Shown here piece after piece: positions 1 through 12,499 of a stretch of 64,000 bases of DNA. The notes below the pieces were generated by a model, which was given only the letters and a program-made list of their open reading frames with translations, was not told the DNA's origin and ran no database searches. Source of the DNA: Thiomicrorhabdus sp. ZW0627. Lineage in GTDB: Bacteria; Pseudomonadota; Gammaproteobacteria; Thiomicrospirales; Thiomicrospiraceae. Location of the stretch: positions 429,028 to 493,027 of the forward strand of contig NZ_JARUQR010000001.1 in the NCBI RefSeq assembly GCF_029767005.1. Direction: 5' to 3'. Positions within the stretch are counted from its first letter, which is position 1, and the number at the start of each line of letters is the position of its first letter. Made by a program: the position numbers and the translations under genes.

Positions 1-711
1 AAAATCGGTTTCATGGAATGGTTTAGCAATGAAATCACCGGCCCCATGTTTCAAAACATAAACCTGTCGCAATAAGTCATTCCAACCCGATACGGCCAGA
101 ATCGGTGTATTACGAATGTCTTCCCGTCCCTGTCGGATTAAATGAATCAAACCAATACCGCTAATCTGTCCTTCCAACACCAAGTCGGTCACAACCAAAT
201 CGAACTTCTGCTCTTCCAGCAGCTCAGCCGCCGCTTCTCCACTTTTGACATGAGTCACAATCCACCCTGCATTTTTCATAATATGCATTGTGTAATCCGC
301 GGTGCTTTGAGCATCTTCAACGTAAAGGACTTTGGCGGAAATCTTAACGGTCGCATAATACAACAGGCTTTTCATTGCACGCTTGAGGTTCTTAAAATCA
401 GACTTGACGAAAATCTCAGTAAATCCGGCGTCATACGCCTGAAGTTTGAATTCTTTGCTGACGTTAGAGGTAATCAGGAATTTTGGAACGGACTGAAATC
501 TGTCCAGATTATTAATCTTTTCAAGAAACTCGAAACTGTTCATATCCCCTAACTCATGCGCAACACTGATCGCATTCGGCGTTTCATGCTCAAGATATTC
601 CAAGGCTTCCTTTGCATTACTCGCCTCAGAAATCGAAATATCGTCATTATTCAACAGTTCGCTGACAACTTTGCGATAGATTGCAGAGGTATCGACAATT
701 AAAATATTCAT
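1..711 (-). CDS. Double-receiver response regulator, 3' end cut by the window edge
   Basis: Reading from the ATG at 711 gives 237 codons still open at base 1, so the C-terminus is missing. Two CheY-like receiver domains follow each other. The first covers about residues 1-115 and the second begins near residue 125. REC2 has the phospho-acceptor Asp (D176 in FDLVVTDL) and ends its visible part with the conserved Lys-Pro (AKPF). REC1 has Ala (A51) at the position that aligns with the phospho-Asp and only one acidic residue near its start (D7), so it looks like a pseudo-receiver. The output is unknown; another domain may lie beyond the edge. It follows icd on the same strand behind a hairpin. 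The family is certain, the function is not. Confidence 0.8.
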   Translation of the reverse strand, partial: MNILIVDTSAIYRKVVSELLNNDDISISEASNAKEALEYLEHETPNAISVAHELGDMNSFEFLEKINNLDRFQSVPKFLITSNVSKEFKLQAYDAGFTEIFVKSDFKNLKRAMKSLLYYATVKISAKVLYVEDAQSTADYTMHIMKNAGWIVTHVKSGEAAAELLEEQKFDLVVTDLVLEGQISGIGLIHLIRQGREDIRNTPILAVSGWNDLLRQVYVLKHGAGDFIAKPFHETDF

Positions 712-777
712 TGTAAAAATTACTTACTTATTAGAGGGGTACTTATACTACCAGATTATTTCTAATCCTGAAACACA

Positions 778-812
778 AAAGCCAAATTGAACAAAATATT
801 CAATTTGGCTTT
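778..812 (-). terminator. Probable rho-independent terminator of icd
   Basis: A 14-bp stem (AAAGCCAAATTGAA with its complement) around a 7-base loop lies after the icd stop and before the receiver gene. The minus strand has a short T run after it. A second perfect inverted repeat, two 10-base arms around one base, lies at 826-846, closer to the icd stop. Confidence 0.6.
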
Positions 813-872
813 CTCTTAAAAAAGACGATATTAACAGTTAATATCGTTCACATTTACTCGCTCAATAAAAAC

Positions 873-3200
<2,328 letters not shown>

Positions 3201-3215
3201 TTAAGTAAAGCGCCC

Positions 3216-3770
3216 ATGAGCCAGATTCTTTTATTCAACAAACCTTTCAATGTACTCTGCCAATTTACCGACGACCCTCAATATCAGGATCAACGGGAAA
3301 CCTTGGCGAAATACATAAAATTACCCGGCTTTTATGCTGCGGGTCGCCTTGACCGGGATTCCGAAGGTTTGTTATTACTGACCGATGACGGCAAACTACA
3401 ACATAAGATATCCGATCCCAAACATAAGTGGATCAAGACTTATCTGGTGCAAGTGGAAGGCGACGTCACGCCACAAGCGGTCAAACAACTGCAGCAAGGG
3501 GTCCAACTCAAAGATGGTATGACCCGTCCGGCGAAAGCGAAAAAAGTCAACGAACCTAAGTGGCTATGGGATAGAAACCCACCGATTCGGGAACGTAAGA
3601 ACATACCGACCAGTTGGATCGAAATGACCATCACAGAAGGCAAAAACCGTCAGGTTAGAAGAATGACCGCAGCCGTCGGCTTTCCTACCTTACGCTTGAT
3701 TAGGATTCGCATCGGCGACTTCCAACTCAAAGATCTTCAGCCGGGTGAAAGCCGTTTGATTGAACACTGA
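3216..3770 (+). CDS. rluE: 23S rRNA pseudouridine synthase, RluE type
   Basis: Isomerises a uridine in 23S rRNA (U2457 in E. coli). It is a member of the RsuA/RluB/E/F family. The catalytic Asp is D46 in GRLDRDSEG, and the family motif GKNRQVRRMTAAVG appears in the C-terminal part. At 184 aa there is no N-terminal S4 domain, which fits RluE rather than RluB or RluF. The RBS is weak. RluE is the best fit among the subfamilies; the target base is taken from the family. Confidence 0.85.
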   Translation: MSQILLFNKPFNVLCQFTDDPQYQDQRETLAKYIKLPGFYAAGRLDRDSEGLLLLTDDGKLQHKISDPKHKWIKTYLVQVEGDVTPQAVKQLQQGVQLKDGMTRPAKAKKVNEPKWLWDRNPPIRERKNIPTSWIEMTITEGKNRQVRRMTAAVGFPTLRLIRIRIGDFQLKDLQPGESRLIEH

Positions 3771-3849
3771 AACAAATATCCGAAACCTCGCAAATACACT
3801 CCGGGGTTGCTTAATGAATTTATACGACCGAGTTTGCTAAAATACGCTT

Positions 3850-4971
3850 ATGAAAAATAACTCAGAAACAAAAGTCATTGTCGGCCTATCTGGAGGCGTC
3901 GACTCTTCCGTTACGGCACTTCTGCTTAAACAGCAAGGTTATGATGTCGAAGGCCTGTTCATGAAAAACTGGGAAGGTGATGACACGGAAGATTATTGCC
4001 CGGCTGCGGAAGACTTGAAAGATGTCATGGCCATCTGCGAAAAACTGGACATTCCACTGCACATCGAAAACTTTTCCAATGAATACTGGGATCGCGTTTT
4101 CGAGCACTTCCTTGAAGAATACAAAGCGGGAAGAACACCCAATCCGGACATCCTTTGCAACAAAGAGGTTAAATTCAAGGCTTTCCTCGACCATGCACTA
4201 ACCCTGGGAGCGGATTACATCGCTACCGGCCACTATGCACGTATTCACCGGGATGACGATGGCACTTGCCACCTTCTTAAAGGATTGGACGACAACAAGG
4301 ATCAGAGTTACTTCCTGTACACCCTTCAACAACACCAGTTGAGCAAATCCATGTTCCCGATTGGTGAGCTGGAGAAACCGTACGTCCGCCAATTGGCGGA
4401 AGAAGCCGATCTGATCACACATGACAAAAAGGACAGTACCGGAATCTGTTTCATTGGTGAGCGCAAATTCAAGGACTTCTTGCAGCGTTTTATTCCTGCA
4501 CAGCCAGGAGACATTATTGACGACCAAGGCAATGTCATCGGTCGACACGAAGGTTTGATGTATTACACTATTGGCCAAAGAAAAGGGCTTGGCATCGGTG
4601 GAGGCTACGGCAAGGACAACTCCCCTTGGTTTGCAGCCGATAAAAACCTGCAAACCAACCAGTTGATCGCCGTACAAGGCAAAGAACACCCGTTATTACA
4701 GCATCCGATCGTCATTGCCAACGCAATGGACTGGGTATCTGGACACTGCCCTACTTTGAATGCGCCATTGAAAGCAAAAATACGATACCGTCAGCAGGAG
4801 CAGCCCTGCCGAATTACAGAGAACGTGAATGGAGAGATAGTCGTTCAGTTCGACGAACCTCAAACGGCTGTCGCACCAGGCCAGTCGATCGTATTCTATG
4901 ACGGCGACGACTGTCTGGGTGGAGGTATTATCGACCAACGCCTGCATCAACTTTCTGAACGCAGAGTTTAA
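3850..4971 (+). CDS. mnmA: tRNA-specific 2-thiouridylase MnmA
   Basis: Makes 2-thiouridine at wobble position 34 of Lys, Glu and Gln tRNAs, using ATP and sulfur relayed from Tus proteins. The N-terminal PP-loop SGGVDSS lies at residues 14-20. The two catalytic cysteines are C103 (ILCNKEVKF) and C200 ([10 protein letters not shown]), matching C102 and C199 of E. coli. The length of 373 aa is usual. hflD follows after 56 bp, the common gammaproteobacterial order. No clear Shine-Dalgarno precedes the ATG. Confidence 0.96.
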   Translation: MKNNSETKVIVGLSGGVDSSVTALLLKQQGYDVEGLFMKNWEGDDTEDYCPAAEDLKDVMAICEKLDIPLHIENFSNEYWDRVFEHFLEEYKAGRTPNPDILCNKEVKFKAFLDHALTLGADYIATGHYARIHRDDDGTCHLLKGLDDNKDQSYFLYTLQQHQLSKSMFPIGELEKPYVRQLAEEADLITHDKKDSTGICFIGERKFKDFLQRFIPAQPGDIIDDQGNVIGRHEGLMYYTIGQRKGLGIGGGYGKDNSPWFAADKNLQTNQLIAVQGKEHPLLQHPIVIANAMDWVSGHCPTLNAPLKAKIRYRQQEQPCRITENVNGEIVVQFDEPQTAVAPGQSIVFYDGDDCLGGGIIDQRLHQLSERRV

Positions 4972-5027
4972 TTTCTATTGGATAGATAAAGCTTGTTTTA
5001 ACACCGTTAAATGAACCAGGAAACATT

Positions 5028-5702
5028 ATGTCGAACTACAATGATCATGACCGTGCCGTTGCCCTTATAGGAATCTACCAAAGTGCCAAAATGGTCTACG
5101 ATTTAGCAACGACCGGAAAAACAGACGAAACGGCTTTTAAAACCACTATCAATTCGTTGTTTTGCGATCAGCCTAAAGACACGCTGGATGTTTTTGGAGG
5201 AAACGTGGAAAACATCCAACTCGGCGTAAACACCCTTCTGGCACAAATGAGTTCGGATCAGGCCATTCAGAACCGCAATGTTGAAATCACTCGCTATGTC
5301 CTGAGCATGATCATTCTGGAAAAAAAATTGAATCAAATTCCAGAAGCCATGGATAAGATATACAGCATGCTTGAAACGGCAAAAGCACAACAGTCGCACT
5401 TCGGCGAACTGCATGAAAACGTCGTAGCATCACTCGCCCGCACCTATACGGAAAATATCAGCAATGTCTCCCCTCGGGTCATGGTGAATGGCAAACACGG
5501 TCATCTCCAAAACTCGACGACTGCCAATAAAATCCGTGCCCTTTTACTGGCTGGTATCCGCGCAGCGACTCTATGGCGACAGGTTGGCGGATCACGCTGG
5601 GGATTGATCTGGTCACGCAAAAAATATCTGCGTGCCGCCCAAGCTTTATCCAGACCCGGCCATGACCAGGAACCGCCTAGCTATTTCAACCCTGACTTAT
5701 AA
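5028..5702 (+). CDS. hflD: HflD family protein
   Basis: HflD is a peripheral inner-membrane protein that in E. coli lowers lambda CII activity; its normal cellular role is unclear. The product (224 aa, usual about 210) is largely helical, and the C-terminal stretch with IRALLLAGIRAATLWRQ and RRKYL-like residues is typical of the family. It has a good RBS (AGGAAAC) seven or so bases before ATG and lies immediately downstream of mnmA, the conserved position. No phage is present nearby, so a lysogeny role cannot be inferred. Confidence 0.88.
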   Translation: MSNYNDHDRAVALIGIYQSAKMVYDLATTGKTDETAFKTTINSLFCDQPKDTLDVFGGNVENIQLGVNTLLAQMSSDQAIQNRNVEITRYVLSMIILEKKLNQIPEAMDKIYSMLETAKAQQSHFGELHENVVASLARTYTENISNVSPRVMVNGKHGHLQNSTTANKIRALLLAGIRAATLWRQVGGSRWGLIWSRKKYLRAAQALSRPGHDQEPPSYFNPDL

Positions 5703-5726
5703 ACAAGTTTCTTTCATAAACAAGGA

Positions 5727-6005
5727 ATGAACATGCAAATTAAGATCGAATCCAATCCATCTCAGCAAACAATTGAACGGCTAGGAATCGACAGTTGGTC
5801 AATCTGGGAAAAGGAAAATTCAAACTTCCCTTGGACTTATGACATGGAAGAAGTCTGTTATATTCTTGAAGGCGAAGCGACGATTCAACCTGAATCTGGA
5901 GAAGCGGTTACCATCACGGCCGGAGACCTCGTCACCTTCCCGCAAGGTATGAACTGCCACTGGCATATCACCAAGCCTATCCGTAAGCACTACCTATTCA
6001 GATAA
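5727..6005 (+). CDS. Small cupin-fold protein (Cupin_3/DUF861 type)
   Basis: A 92-aa single-domain beta-barrel protein. The two cupin motifs are recognisable: EEVCYILEGEATIQPESGE around residues 40-60 and GDLVTFPQGMNCHWHI around residues 66-82. The Glu and His residues could hold a metal. The sequence resembles the ureidoglycine aminohydrolase/EutQ-like cupins, but no substrate can be assigned. AAGGA precedes the ATG; a second in-frame ATG lies two codons later. It is only 24 bp after hflD and may be co-transcribed with it. A palindromic terminator-like hairpin follows. Confidence 0.75.
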   Translation: MNMQIKIESNPSQQTIERLGIDSWSIWEKENSNFPWTYDMEEVCYILEGEATIQPESGEAVTITAGDLVTFPQGMNCHWHITKPIRKHYLFR

Positions 6006-6102
6006 GAGCCAACCACAACAAACCCCGTTAACGTGTCACCAAAGTCTTTTTAGACTCGTAGACAAGTACAACCAACCCAAAACCGTACAGTAATAAACAA
6101 AA

Positions 6103-6134
6103 AAGCCAACTGAACAGGCCTGTTCAGTTGGCTT
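6103..6134. repeat. 32-bp perfect palindrome with CAGGCCTG core, between convergent genes
   Basis: The whole 32 bp equals its own reverse complement, centred on CAGGCCTG (6115-6122) inside GAACAGGCCTGTTC (6112-6125). It lies between the convergent ends of the cupin gene and ppiD, so it may act as a two-way terminator, though the T run on either side is poor. It is one member of the recurrent CAGGCCTG family in this window. Confidence 0.8.
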
Positions 6135-6205
6135 CTTAATTTCTATGAGTCGAATTATGACCCCTTCTTAAATGAGTCATAACTCACGCTGTCTGAATCC
6201 AAGGA

Positions 6206-8110
6206 TTACTTAAGCGTTTTATAGTTTTGTTTTTTAACAATTTCCGCTTTGGCAAGAATCGCTTTCAAACGTCCCTGCACTTCGGTACTGCCCATCAAGT
6301 CTGTCACAGCCTTGCTTAACTGGGCTTTTTGATCGTCAGTGACTTCACCGTTTTTGACACCGGTAACCTGAATAAGAACCGTATCACCAGTGGTTAGCTG
6401 GTAAGAACGCCAAGTAGGTTTGTCACTTTGTGGCTTATTCGCCTTAAACGCTTCTGCAGTCATTTGCGGAAGGATACGACGGTTATTGCGGTCAATCCAA
6501 CCGACTGTGTTCCACTCGATCCCATCACGCATCAGAGATTCAGGATTCTCGCCAGCTTCGACTTTGGCGAACAGGTCTTTCGCCAGTTTAGCCGCTTCGG
6601 CAATGGCTGCTTTTCGTACTAGATTCTCCTTGATAGAAGCTTCGACTTCGTCCAAAGACTTCTGATGCGCTTCAAAGTAATCCTTGACTCGAATCACTAC
6701 CGAATGGTTCGGCGACAACTCGATTGATGAACTGTTCAATCGTGACTTCAAAACATCATCCGAAAATGCAGCATTGATCACCTTGCCGTTTGAGGTGACC
6801 GCACTTGCGCCACCTTCACGACTGAAAGGCTTGGAAGTCTTCACTTCAAGGCCGGTCGCTTCCGCAGCAGGGTCTAAACTATCAGACTGCTCGTAAGCAA
6901 TGGTATTCAGTTTCTCAAGAATATCGAAGTACTGTTTTTCGGCTTCTTGCAACTGGTATTGCTTTGTAACCTGATCTTTAACATCGGCAAATGCCTCAAT
7001 CTTTTTAGGCTCAATGCCGTCGAGTTTGATCAAGTGATAACCGAAATCCGTCTTGACCGGCTGACTGATCTCTCCGACCTTCATAGAGAAAACCGCTTCA
7101 TCAAAAGCTGGAACCATCATTCCCTGCTCGAAACTACCAAGATCACCACCAGACTGAGCCGAGCCAGGATCTTGTGAATAGGTTTTGGCCAACTCTTCGA
7201 AGGACTCGCCCGCTTTTAACTTTGCTTGGACTTCGGCAATGGTTTTCTTCGCCTTCTCATCCGCTTCTTTTGAATCCCCTTCAACGGAAATCAGAATGTG
7301 CTTAGCATGTCTTTTTTCCGGTAAGGTAAACAATAGTTTATTGTCTTCATAATAAGCCTTCAGCACCTTGTCATTGACCGGAATCTTTTTAGCCAACTCT
7401 TCTTTCGACAGTTCAACATACTGAACAACGACTTTTTCTGGCTCAACATAAGCCGACTTATTCTTATCATAATAATCGGCAACCTGATCGGACGTGACTT
7501 CAACGGTTTTCAGGAAAGGACGCTGGTCAATACGTAAGTAATTGACGTTACGTTGCTGAGCTTGCAGCTGAGCCAACTGCTCAATTTCCGATTCGGTCGC
7601 AAAAGAAGAGCCTAAACTTAACGATCGGTACTGATTCTCCAATAGGAACTGTCTCTGTTCATACTCAAAACGCGCCACATTCATGCCGTTACGCATCAAA
7701 ATCTCTTCATAAACCTTCTGAGAGAACTTACCGTCCTGCTGAAAAACATCCGCAGCATGAATCGTTGCCGCCAACTGAGGGTCACTAATGATCATATCGT
7801 TATCATTCGACCATTGGCGAATCACTTCCGACTCAATCAGGGCATCCAACACCTGATCACGCAACTCGCTGTCCTTAACGACCTGATCGTACATATCGCC
7901 AAACTGCTTTTCCAGACGAGATTTTTGACGGTTATACAACATTAGGAAATCACGGGCTGTGATATCCTCACCATTAACCTGAGCGACCACAACAACCTTA
8001 TCGCCGCGTGCATACTGATCTATTCCAAATAACGCAAAGGTTAATATAATTAGACCAACAATCACCCAAGCTATCCAGCCTTGTGCCTTATCTCTAATGG
8101 TTTGTAGCAT
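6206..8110 (-). CDS. ppiD: Membrane-anchored periplasmic chaperone/isomerase PpiD
   Basis: Helps newly exported proteins fold at the periplasmic face of the Sec translocon. One N-terminal transmembrane helix (about residues 12-34, GWIAWVIVGLIILTFALFGI) is followed by a SurA_N-like chaperone region. A single parvulin domain lies near residues 265-365 (KHILISVE, SGGDLGSF, GYHLIKLDG), followed by a long C-terminal region. The length of 634 aa is normal. In E. coli it is next to hupB and lon; here it stands alone, divergent from a CheY-like gene. Confidence 0.93.
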   Translation of the reverse strand: MLQTIRDKAQGWIAWVIVGLIILTFALFGIDQYARGDKVVVVAQVNGEDITARDFLMLYNRQKSRLEKQFGDMYDQVVKDSELRDQVLDALIESEVIRQWSNDNDMIISDPQLAATIHAADVFQQDGKFSQKVYEEILMRNGMNVARFEYEQRQFLLENQYRSLSLGSSFATESEIEQLAQLQAQQRNVNYLRIDQRPFLKTVEVTSDQVADYYDKNKSAYVEPEKVVVQYVELSKEELAKKIPVNDKVLKAYYEDNKLLFTLPEKRHAKHILISVEGDSKEADEKAKKTIAEVQAKLKAGESFEELAKTYSQDPGSAQSGGDLGSFEQGMMVPAFDEAVFSMKVGEISQPVKTDFGYHLIKLDGIEPKKIEAFADVKDQVTKQYQLQEAEKQYFDILEKLNTIAYEQSDSLDPAAEATGLEVKTSKPFSREGGASAVTSNGKVINAAFSDDVLKSRLNSSSIELSPNHSVVIRVKDYFEAHQKSLDEVEASIKENLVRKAAIAEAAKLAKDLFAKVEAGENPESLMRDGIEWNTVGWIDRNNRRILPQMTAEAFKANKPQSDKPTWRSYQLTTGDTVLIQVTGVKNGEVTDDQKAQLSKAVTDLMGSTEVQGRLKAILAKAEIVKKQNYKTLK

Positions 8111-8298
8111 GTTTCGTCCTTTACTGATAACAATCTATAAAATAGCGTCTATGATACCAATCTCACTGGGGCGTTTCATCTTCTTTATAACGATTTTCAA
8201 ATAAATTTAATGGAATTAAAATTTACCTGAACAATTCAAACGCTTACACTGAATCTAATAATAAAAATTCCACAAATCCGAACGGAAAGCGAGTGCCC

Positions 8299-8658
8299 AT
8301 GAAAAAGCTTTTATATGTGGATGACGCAAAATCAATGCGTCGTCTTGTGGAGATGGTTCTCGAAAGTCACTACGAGCTTACGCTCGCCGAAGATGGGGTA
8401 CAAGGCTTGAAAGCGATTCAACAGCAAGCTTATGACATCATTATTTCCGATGTAAACATGCCAAACATGGATGGCTTCGATTTCTTACGGACAATTAGAC
8501 AACAACCCCAATATCAATCGATTCCAATCCTGATGATGACGACCGAAGCTGATGAGGAGATGAAACAACAAGGAAAAAGTTTAGGCGCGACCGGCTGGAT
8601 CATCAAACCTTTCATTCCGGATAAGTTAATTCAAGTAATCGAGCGTTTAACCAACTGA
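8299..8658 (+). CDS. Stand-alone CheY-like response regulator
   Basis: A 119-aa single receiver domain: acidic pair D8/D9, phospho-acceptor D51 (ISDVNMPNMDG), TT at 81-82 and K103 (IIKPF). There is no output domain. The MMTTEAD segment resembles chemotaxis CheY proteins, but no cheA, cheW or flagellar gene is in the window, so its kinase partner is unknown. ATG at 8299 is preferred over a GTG two codons upstream because GGAAAG sits about nine bases before it. It ends at a shared terminator with purA. Confidence 0.85.
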   Translation: MKKLLYVDDAKSMRRLVEMVLESHYELTLAEDGVQGLKAIQQQAYDIIISDVNMPNMDGFDFLRTIRQQPQYQSIPILMMTTEADEEMKQQGKSLGATGWIIKPFIPDKLIQVIERLTN

Positions 8659-8700
8659 TCTTCCCTATTCAGCATTGGTCTAAATCCACCAACTGAAATG

Positions 8701-8740
8701 AAAAAGCCCGAGAAAATCCATGATTTACCCGGGCTTTTTC
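8701..8740. terminator. Bidirectional terminator between the CheY-like gene and purA
   Basis: The stem AAAAAGCCCG/CGGGCTTTTT encloses a 20-base loop, with an A run on one side and a T run on the other, between convergent genes. It can serve both directions. Confidence 0.8.
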
Positions 8741-8772
8741 ATACAGAATGCGACTGACATCGCAACCGTTTT

Positions 8773-10095
<1,323 letters not shown>

Positions 10096-10151
10096 TTACT
10101 TCTTAAAAATTAACGATTTTTAAATAACTCACACTTAGTGAATTAAACCAA

Positions 10152-11324
10152 TTACTTAACAATCCATTGACCTGATTCGAATACCAGATTGGCGGCACCT
10201 TCTTCCACGGATTCGCCGTCATAAGCACTAATGACCTGATAACCTTCATTCTTTAATTCCGCGACTCTTGCTTTCAGAGCCATATCAGCGGAAACCGGTG
10301 CATAGACACGCCCCTTAACAATCTCTTCTACAGGCTCTAAAAGGTCCAGTGCGGTTCTAAGATCCAGACTGAATCCGGTTGCTGGCAACGACATTCCAAA
10401 ATCGGCCCCGATTCCGTCGTAACGACCGCCTTTAGCAATCAACTGGAGTTGGCGTCCGGTACTATAACAACCAAAAATAACACCTGTGTGGTAGTGATAA
10501 CCGCGAATATCGGCTAAATCCAAATGTATACTCACATCCTGAGTTGTAAGAATGTGACTGACGATTTGCTCAAGATGCCCCAATGCAGAATCGAGTACTG
10601 AGCTTTCCAGACCGGAGAACAACTTCTTAGCTTCAGAAATCACCGTTTGCGCATCACCGACCAAATCAAGCATCCCCGAGAACACGGTATGAATCTGTGC
10701 GCTCATATCCGTTTTGGCTAACCACTCCTGATACTCGGGAATCGCTTTACGCTTCAAAATATCCAGCAAATCGGCCTGTTGTTCTTCAGAAAGATTAGCA
10801 AGCGACATCAACTCATCCACAACGCCGACGTGACCTAAACTGAGCTGCAATTGAGGAAGTGAAATCAAGCTCAAGCTTTCAAGCATCAACTCGATGACTT
10901 CGATATCACTTTCAACCCCTTGATGACCAAACAATTCGGCACCTACCTGGATTGGGCTTCGAGAACCTTTCGCCTTATTGTTGCGGGTTTTCAAAACTTC
11001 ACCAACGTAACAAAGACGGGAAATACCTTCCGAAGCCTTCAAACGATTACTCACAATTCGAGCAACTTGAGGAGTCATATCAGAACGTACCCCCATCATG
11101 CGACCGCTTTCCTGATCGGTGAAGCGGCACGTATCCGTTGCTCGATGAAGCCCCGTCCCTGTCAAAAGGGAATCCGTAAATTCCGCTATCGGAGGTAGAA
11201 CCAAGTCATAACCCGATAGATGAAATCCGTCGATCAGCTTTCGACGATAAAATTCCAACTTTTGGGCTTGAGGTGGTAAAAGGTCTTCTAGACCTTCAGG
11301 AGTGAACCACGAGGATTGTTGCAT
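10152..11324 (-). CDS. hisZ: ATP phosphoribosyltransferase regulatory subunit HisZ
   Basis: A catalytically dead paralogue of histidyl-tRNA synthetase that activates short-form HisG at the first step of histidine synthesis. The 390-aa product has the class II synthetase core blocks: the TPEGLEDLLPPQA start, RSDMTPQVARI (motif 2-like) and AKGGRYDGIGADFG. It lacks the C-terminal anticodon-binding domain. Its presence predicts a short-form HisG elsewhere in the genome. It is inserted between DUF2065 and purA, which are neighbours in E. coli. Confidence 0.92.
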   Translation of the reverse strand: MQQSSWFTPEGLEDLLPPQAQKLEFYRRKLIDGFHLSGYDLVLPPIAEFTDSLLTGTGLHRATDTCRFTDQESGRMMGVRSDMTPQVARIVSNRLKASEGISRLCYVGEVLKTRNNKAKGSRSPIQVGAELFGHQGVESDIEVIELMLESLSLISLPQLQLSLGHVGVVDELMSLANLSEEQQADLLDILKRKAIPEYQEWLAKTDMSAQIHTVFSGMLDLVGDAQTVISEAKKLFSGLESSVLDSALGHLEQIVSHILTTQDVSIHLDLADIRGYHYHTGVIFGCYSTGRQLQLIAKGGRYDGIGADFGMSLPATGFSLDLRTALDLLEPVEEIVKGRVYAPVSADMALKARVAELKNEGYQVISAYDGESVEEGAANLVFESGQWIVK

Positions 11325-11396
11325 CTTTAACTTCTTTCTTTGTAAATTTAGGTCAAATTAAATTCAAACGCTTTATTTTAAATCAAATTGCCATGA

Positions 11397-11585
11397 TTAA
11401 CTAAATAATAACAGCAACACCATACCGATACTCAGACTAAGAAACCCCATAACCCGGAGTTGCTTTTCCGATAACTGCACAGCTTCCGTCATGACCTTGC
11501 GCCAAAATTCAGGAAACACGAAAGGCAGTAAACCTTCCAAAATGAACACAAGCGCGATTGCTGCTAATAATGTATTTTCTAACAT
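11397..11585 (-). CDS. Small inner-membrane protein, DUF2065 (YjeT) family
   Basis: A 62-aa protein with two hydrophobic helices (about residues 5-25 and 42-61) joined by a short loop, PEFWRKVMTEA. DUF2065/YjeT proteins stand next to hflC in many proteobacteria, and the role is unknown. The start codon lies ten bases beyond a strong hairpin, so it may have its own expression control relative to hflC. Confidence 0.85.
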   Translation of the reverse strand: MLENTLLAAIALVFILEGLLPFVFPEFWRKVMTEAVQLSEKQLRVMGFLSLSIGMVLLLLFS

Positions 11586-11595
11586 GCTTCCATAA

Positions 11596-11619
11596 AAAAG
11601 GTGGGTTACCCCACCTTTT
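11596..11619 (-). terminator. Hairpin with T run between hflC and DUF2065
   Basis: A 10-bp GC-containing stem (AAAAGGTGGG and complement) with a 4-base loop is followed on the minus strand by six Ts. It has the form of an intrinsic terminator for hflC. The DUF2065 ATG is only ten bases past it, so it could also be a partial (read-through) terminator inside a longer operon. Confidence 0.75.
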
Positions 11620-11641
11620 ATACTCTTCTATGATCCGTCAA

Positions 11642-12499
11642 CTACTTAGAGGATCCGTCAAAATATTTGAAGAAATCCGATTTCGGATCGACCAACAAAA
11701 TATCCGACTTATCCTTAAACGACTTCTGATAAGCGTTCAAGCTGTGGTAAAACGAATAGAATTCCGGATCCTGATTATAGGCCTTCGCATAGATCTCGGC
11801 CGCTTTCGCATCCCCCTGACCTCGAAGGATTTCCGCTTCACTATAGGCATCAGCCAAAATGACTACACGCTGTCGATCCGCATCTGCTCGAATTCTTTCT
11901 GCGGCTTCAGCCCCTTTCGAACGCAGGTCTTTAGCGACACGGTTACGTTCCGCTTCCATACGGCGGTAAACCGAATCACTGACGTCTTTGGCTAGATCGA
12001 TACGCTTGATTCGTACATCAACGATCTCGATACCGAAATCACTAGATGCACTTGCAGTGGTATCTTTAATCTTTTGTGCGATTTCGACACGCTCACCCGA
12101 AATGACTTCTTTAACGGTACGGTTACCGAATTCAGCACGTAAGCCGTCTTTTACGATTTGACCCAGGCGCATGCCCGCCAAACGATTATCACCGTTCATG
12201 GTCGTATAGAACTTCTCTACGTCTTTGATTCGCCATTTAACGAACGAATCGACTTCCAAATTCTTCTTCTCACTCGTCAAGAACCGCTCAGGAGCAGAAT
12301 CCAATGTCTGGATACGCGCATCAAACGTGCGTACATTGTTGATAAACGGTGTCTTGAAATGCAAACCAGGCTTGACGTCACTTTTAACGATCTCACCCAA
12401 TCGTAACACAACGGCGGTTTCCCACTGATTGACGACAAAGACGGAACTGCTTCCAATAAAAAGAACGGCCGCCACTAGAATTAACAATACAGATTTCAT
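11642..12499 (-). CDS. hflC: HflC, SPFH/band-7 membrane protein
   Basis: Forms with HflK the large periplasmic cage that surrounds and modulates the FtsH protease. One N-terminal transmembrane helix (about residues 4-22) is followed by the SPFH domain (ETAVVLRLGEI, PGLHFKTPF) and a long helix ending in the ARGDAKAAEIYAKAY-like segment (GQGDAKAAEIYAKAYNQDPEFYSFYRSL family pattern). The 285-aa length is usual. Its ATG overlaps the hflK stop by one base, indicating translational coupling. Confidence 0.95.
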   Translation of the reverse strand: MKSVLLILVAAVLFIGSSSVFVVNQWETAVVLRLGEIVKSDVKPGLHFKTPFINNVRTFDARIQTLDSAPERFLTSEKKNLEVDSFVKWRIKDVEKFYTTMNGDNRLAGMRLGQIVKDGLRAEFGNRTVKEVISGERVEIAQKIKDTTASASSDFGIEIVDVRIKRIDLAKDVSDSVYRRMEAERNRVAKDLRSKGAEAAERIRADADRQRVVILADAYSEAEILRGQGDAKAAEIYAKAYNQDPEFYSFYHSLNAYQKSFKDKSDILLVDPKSDFFKYFDGSSK

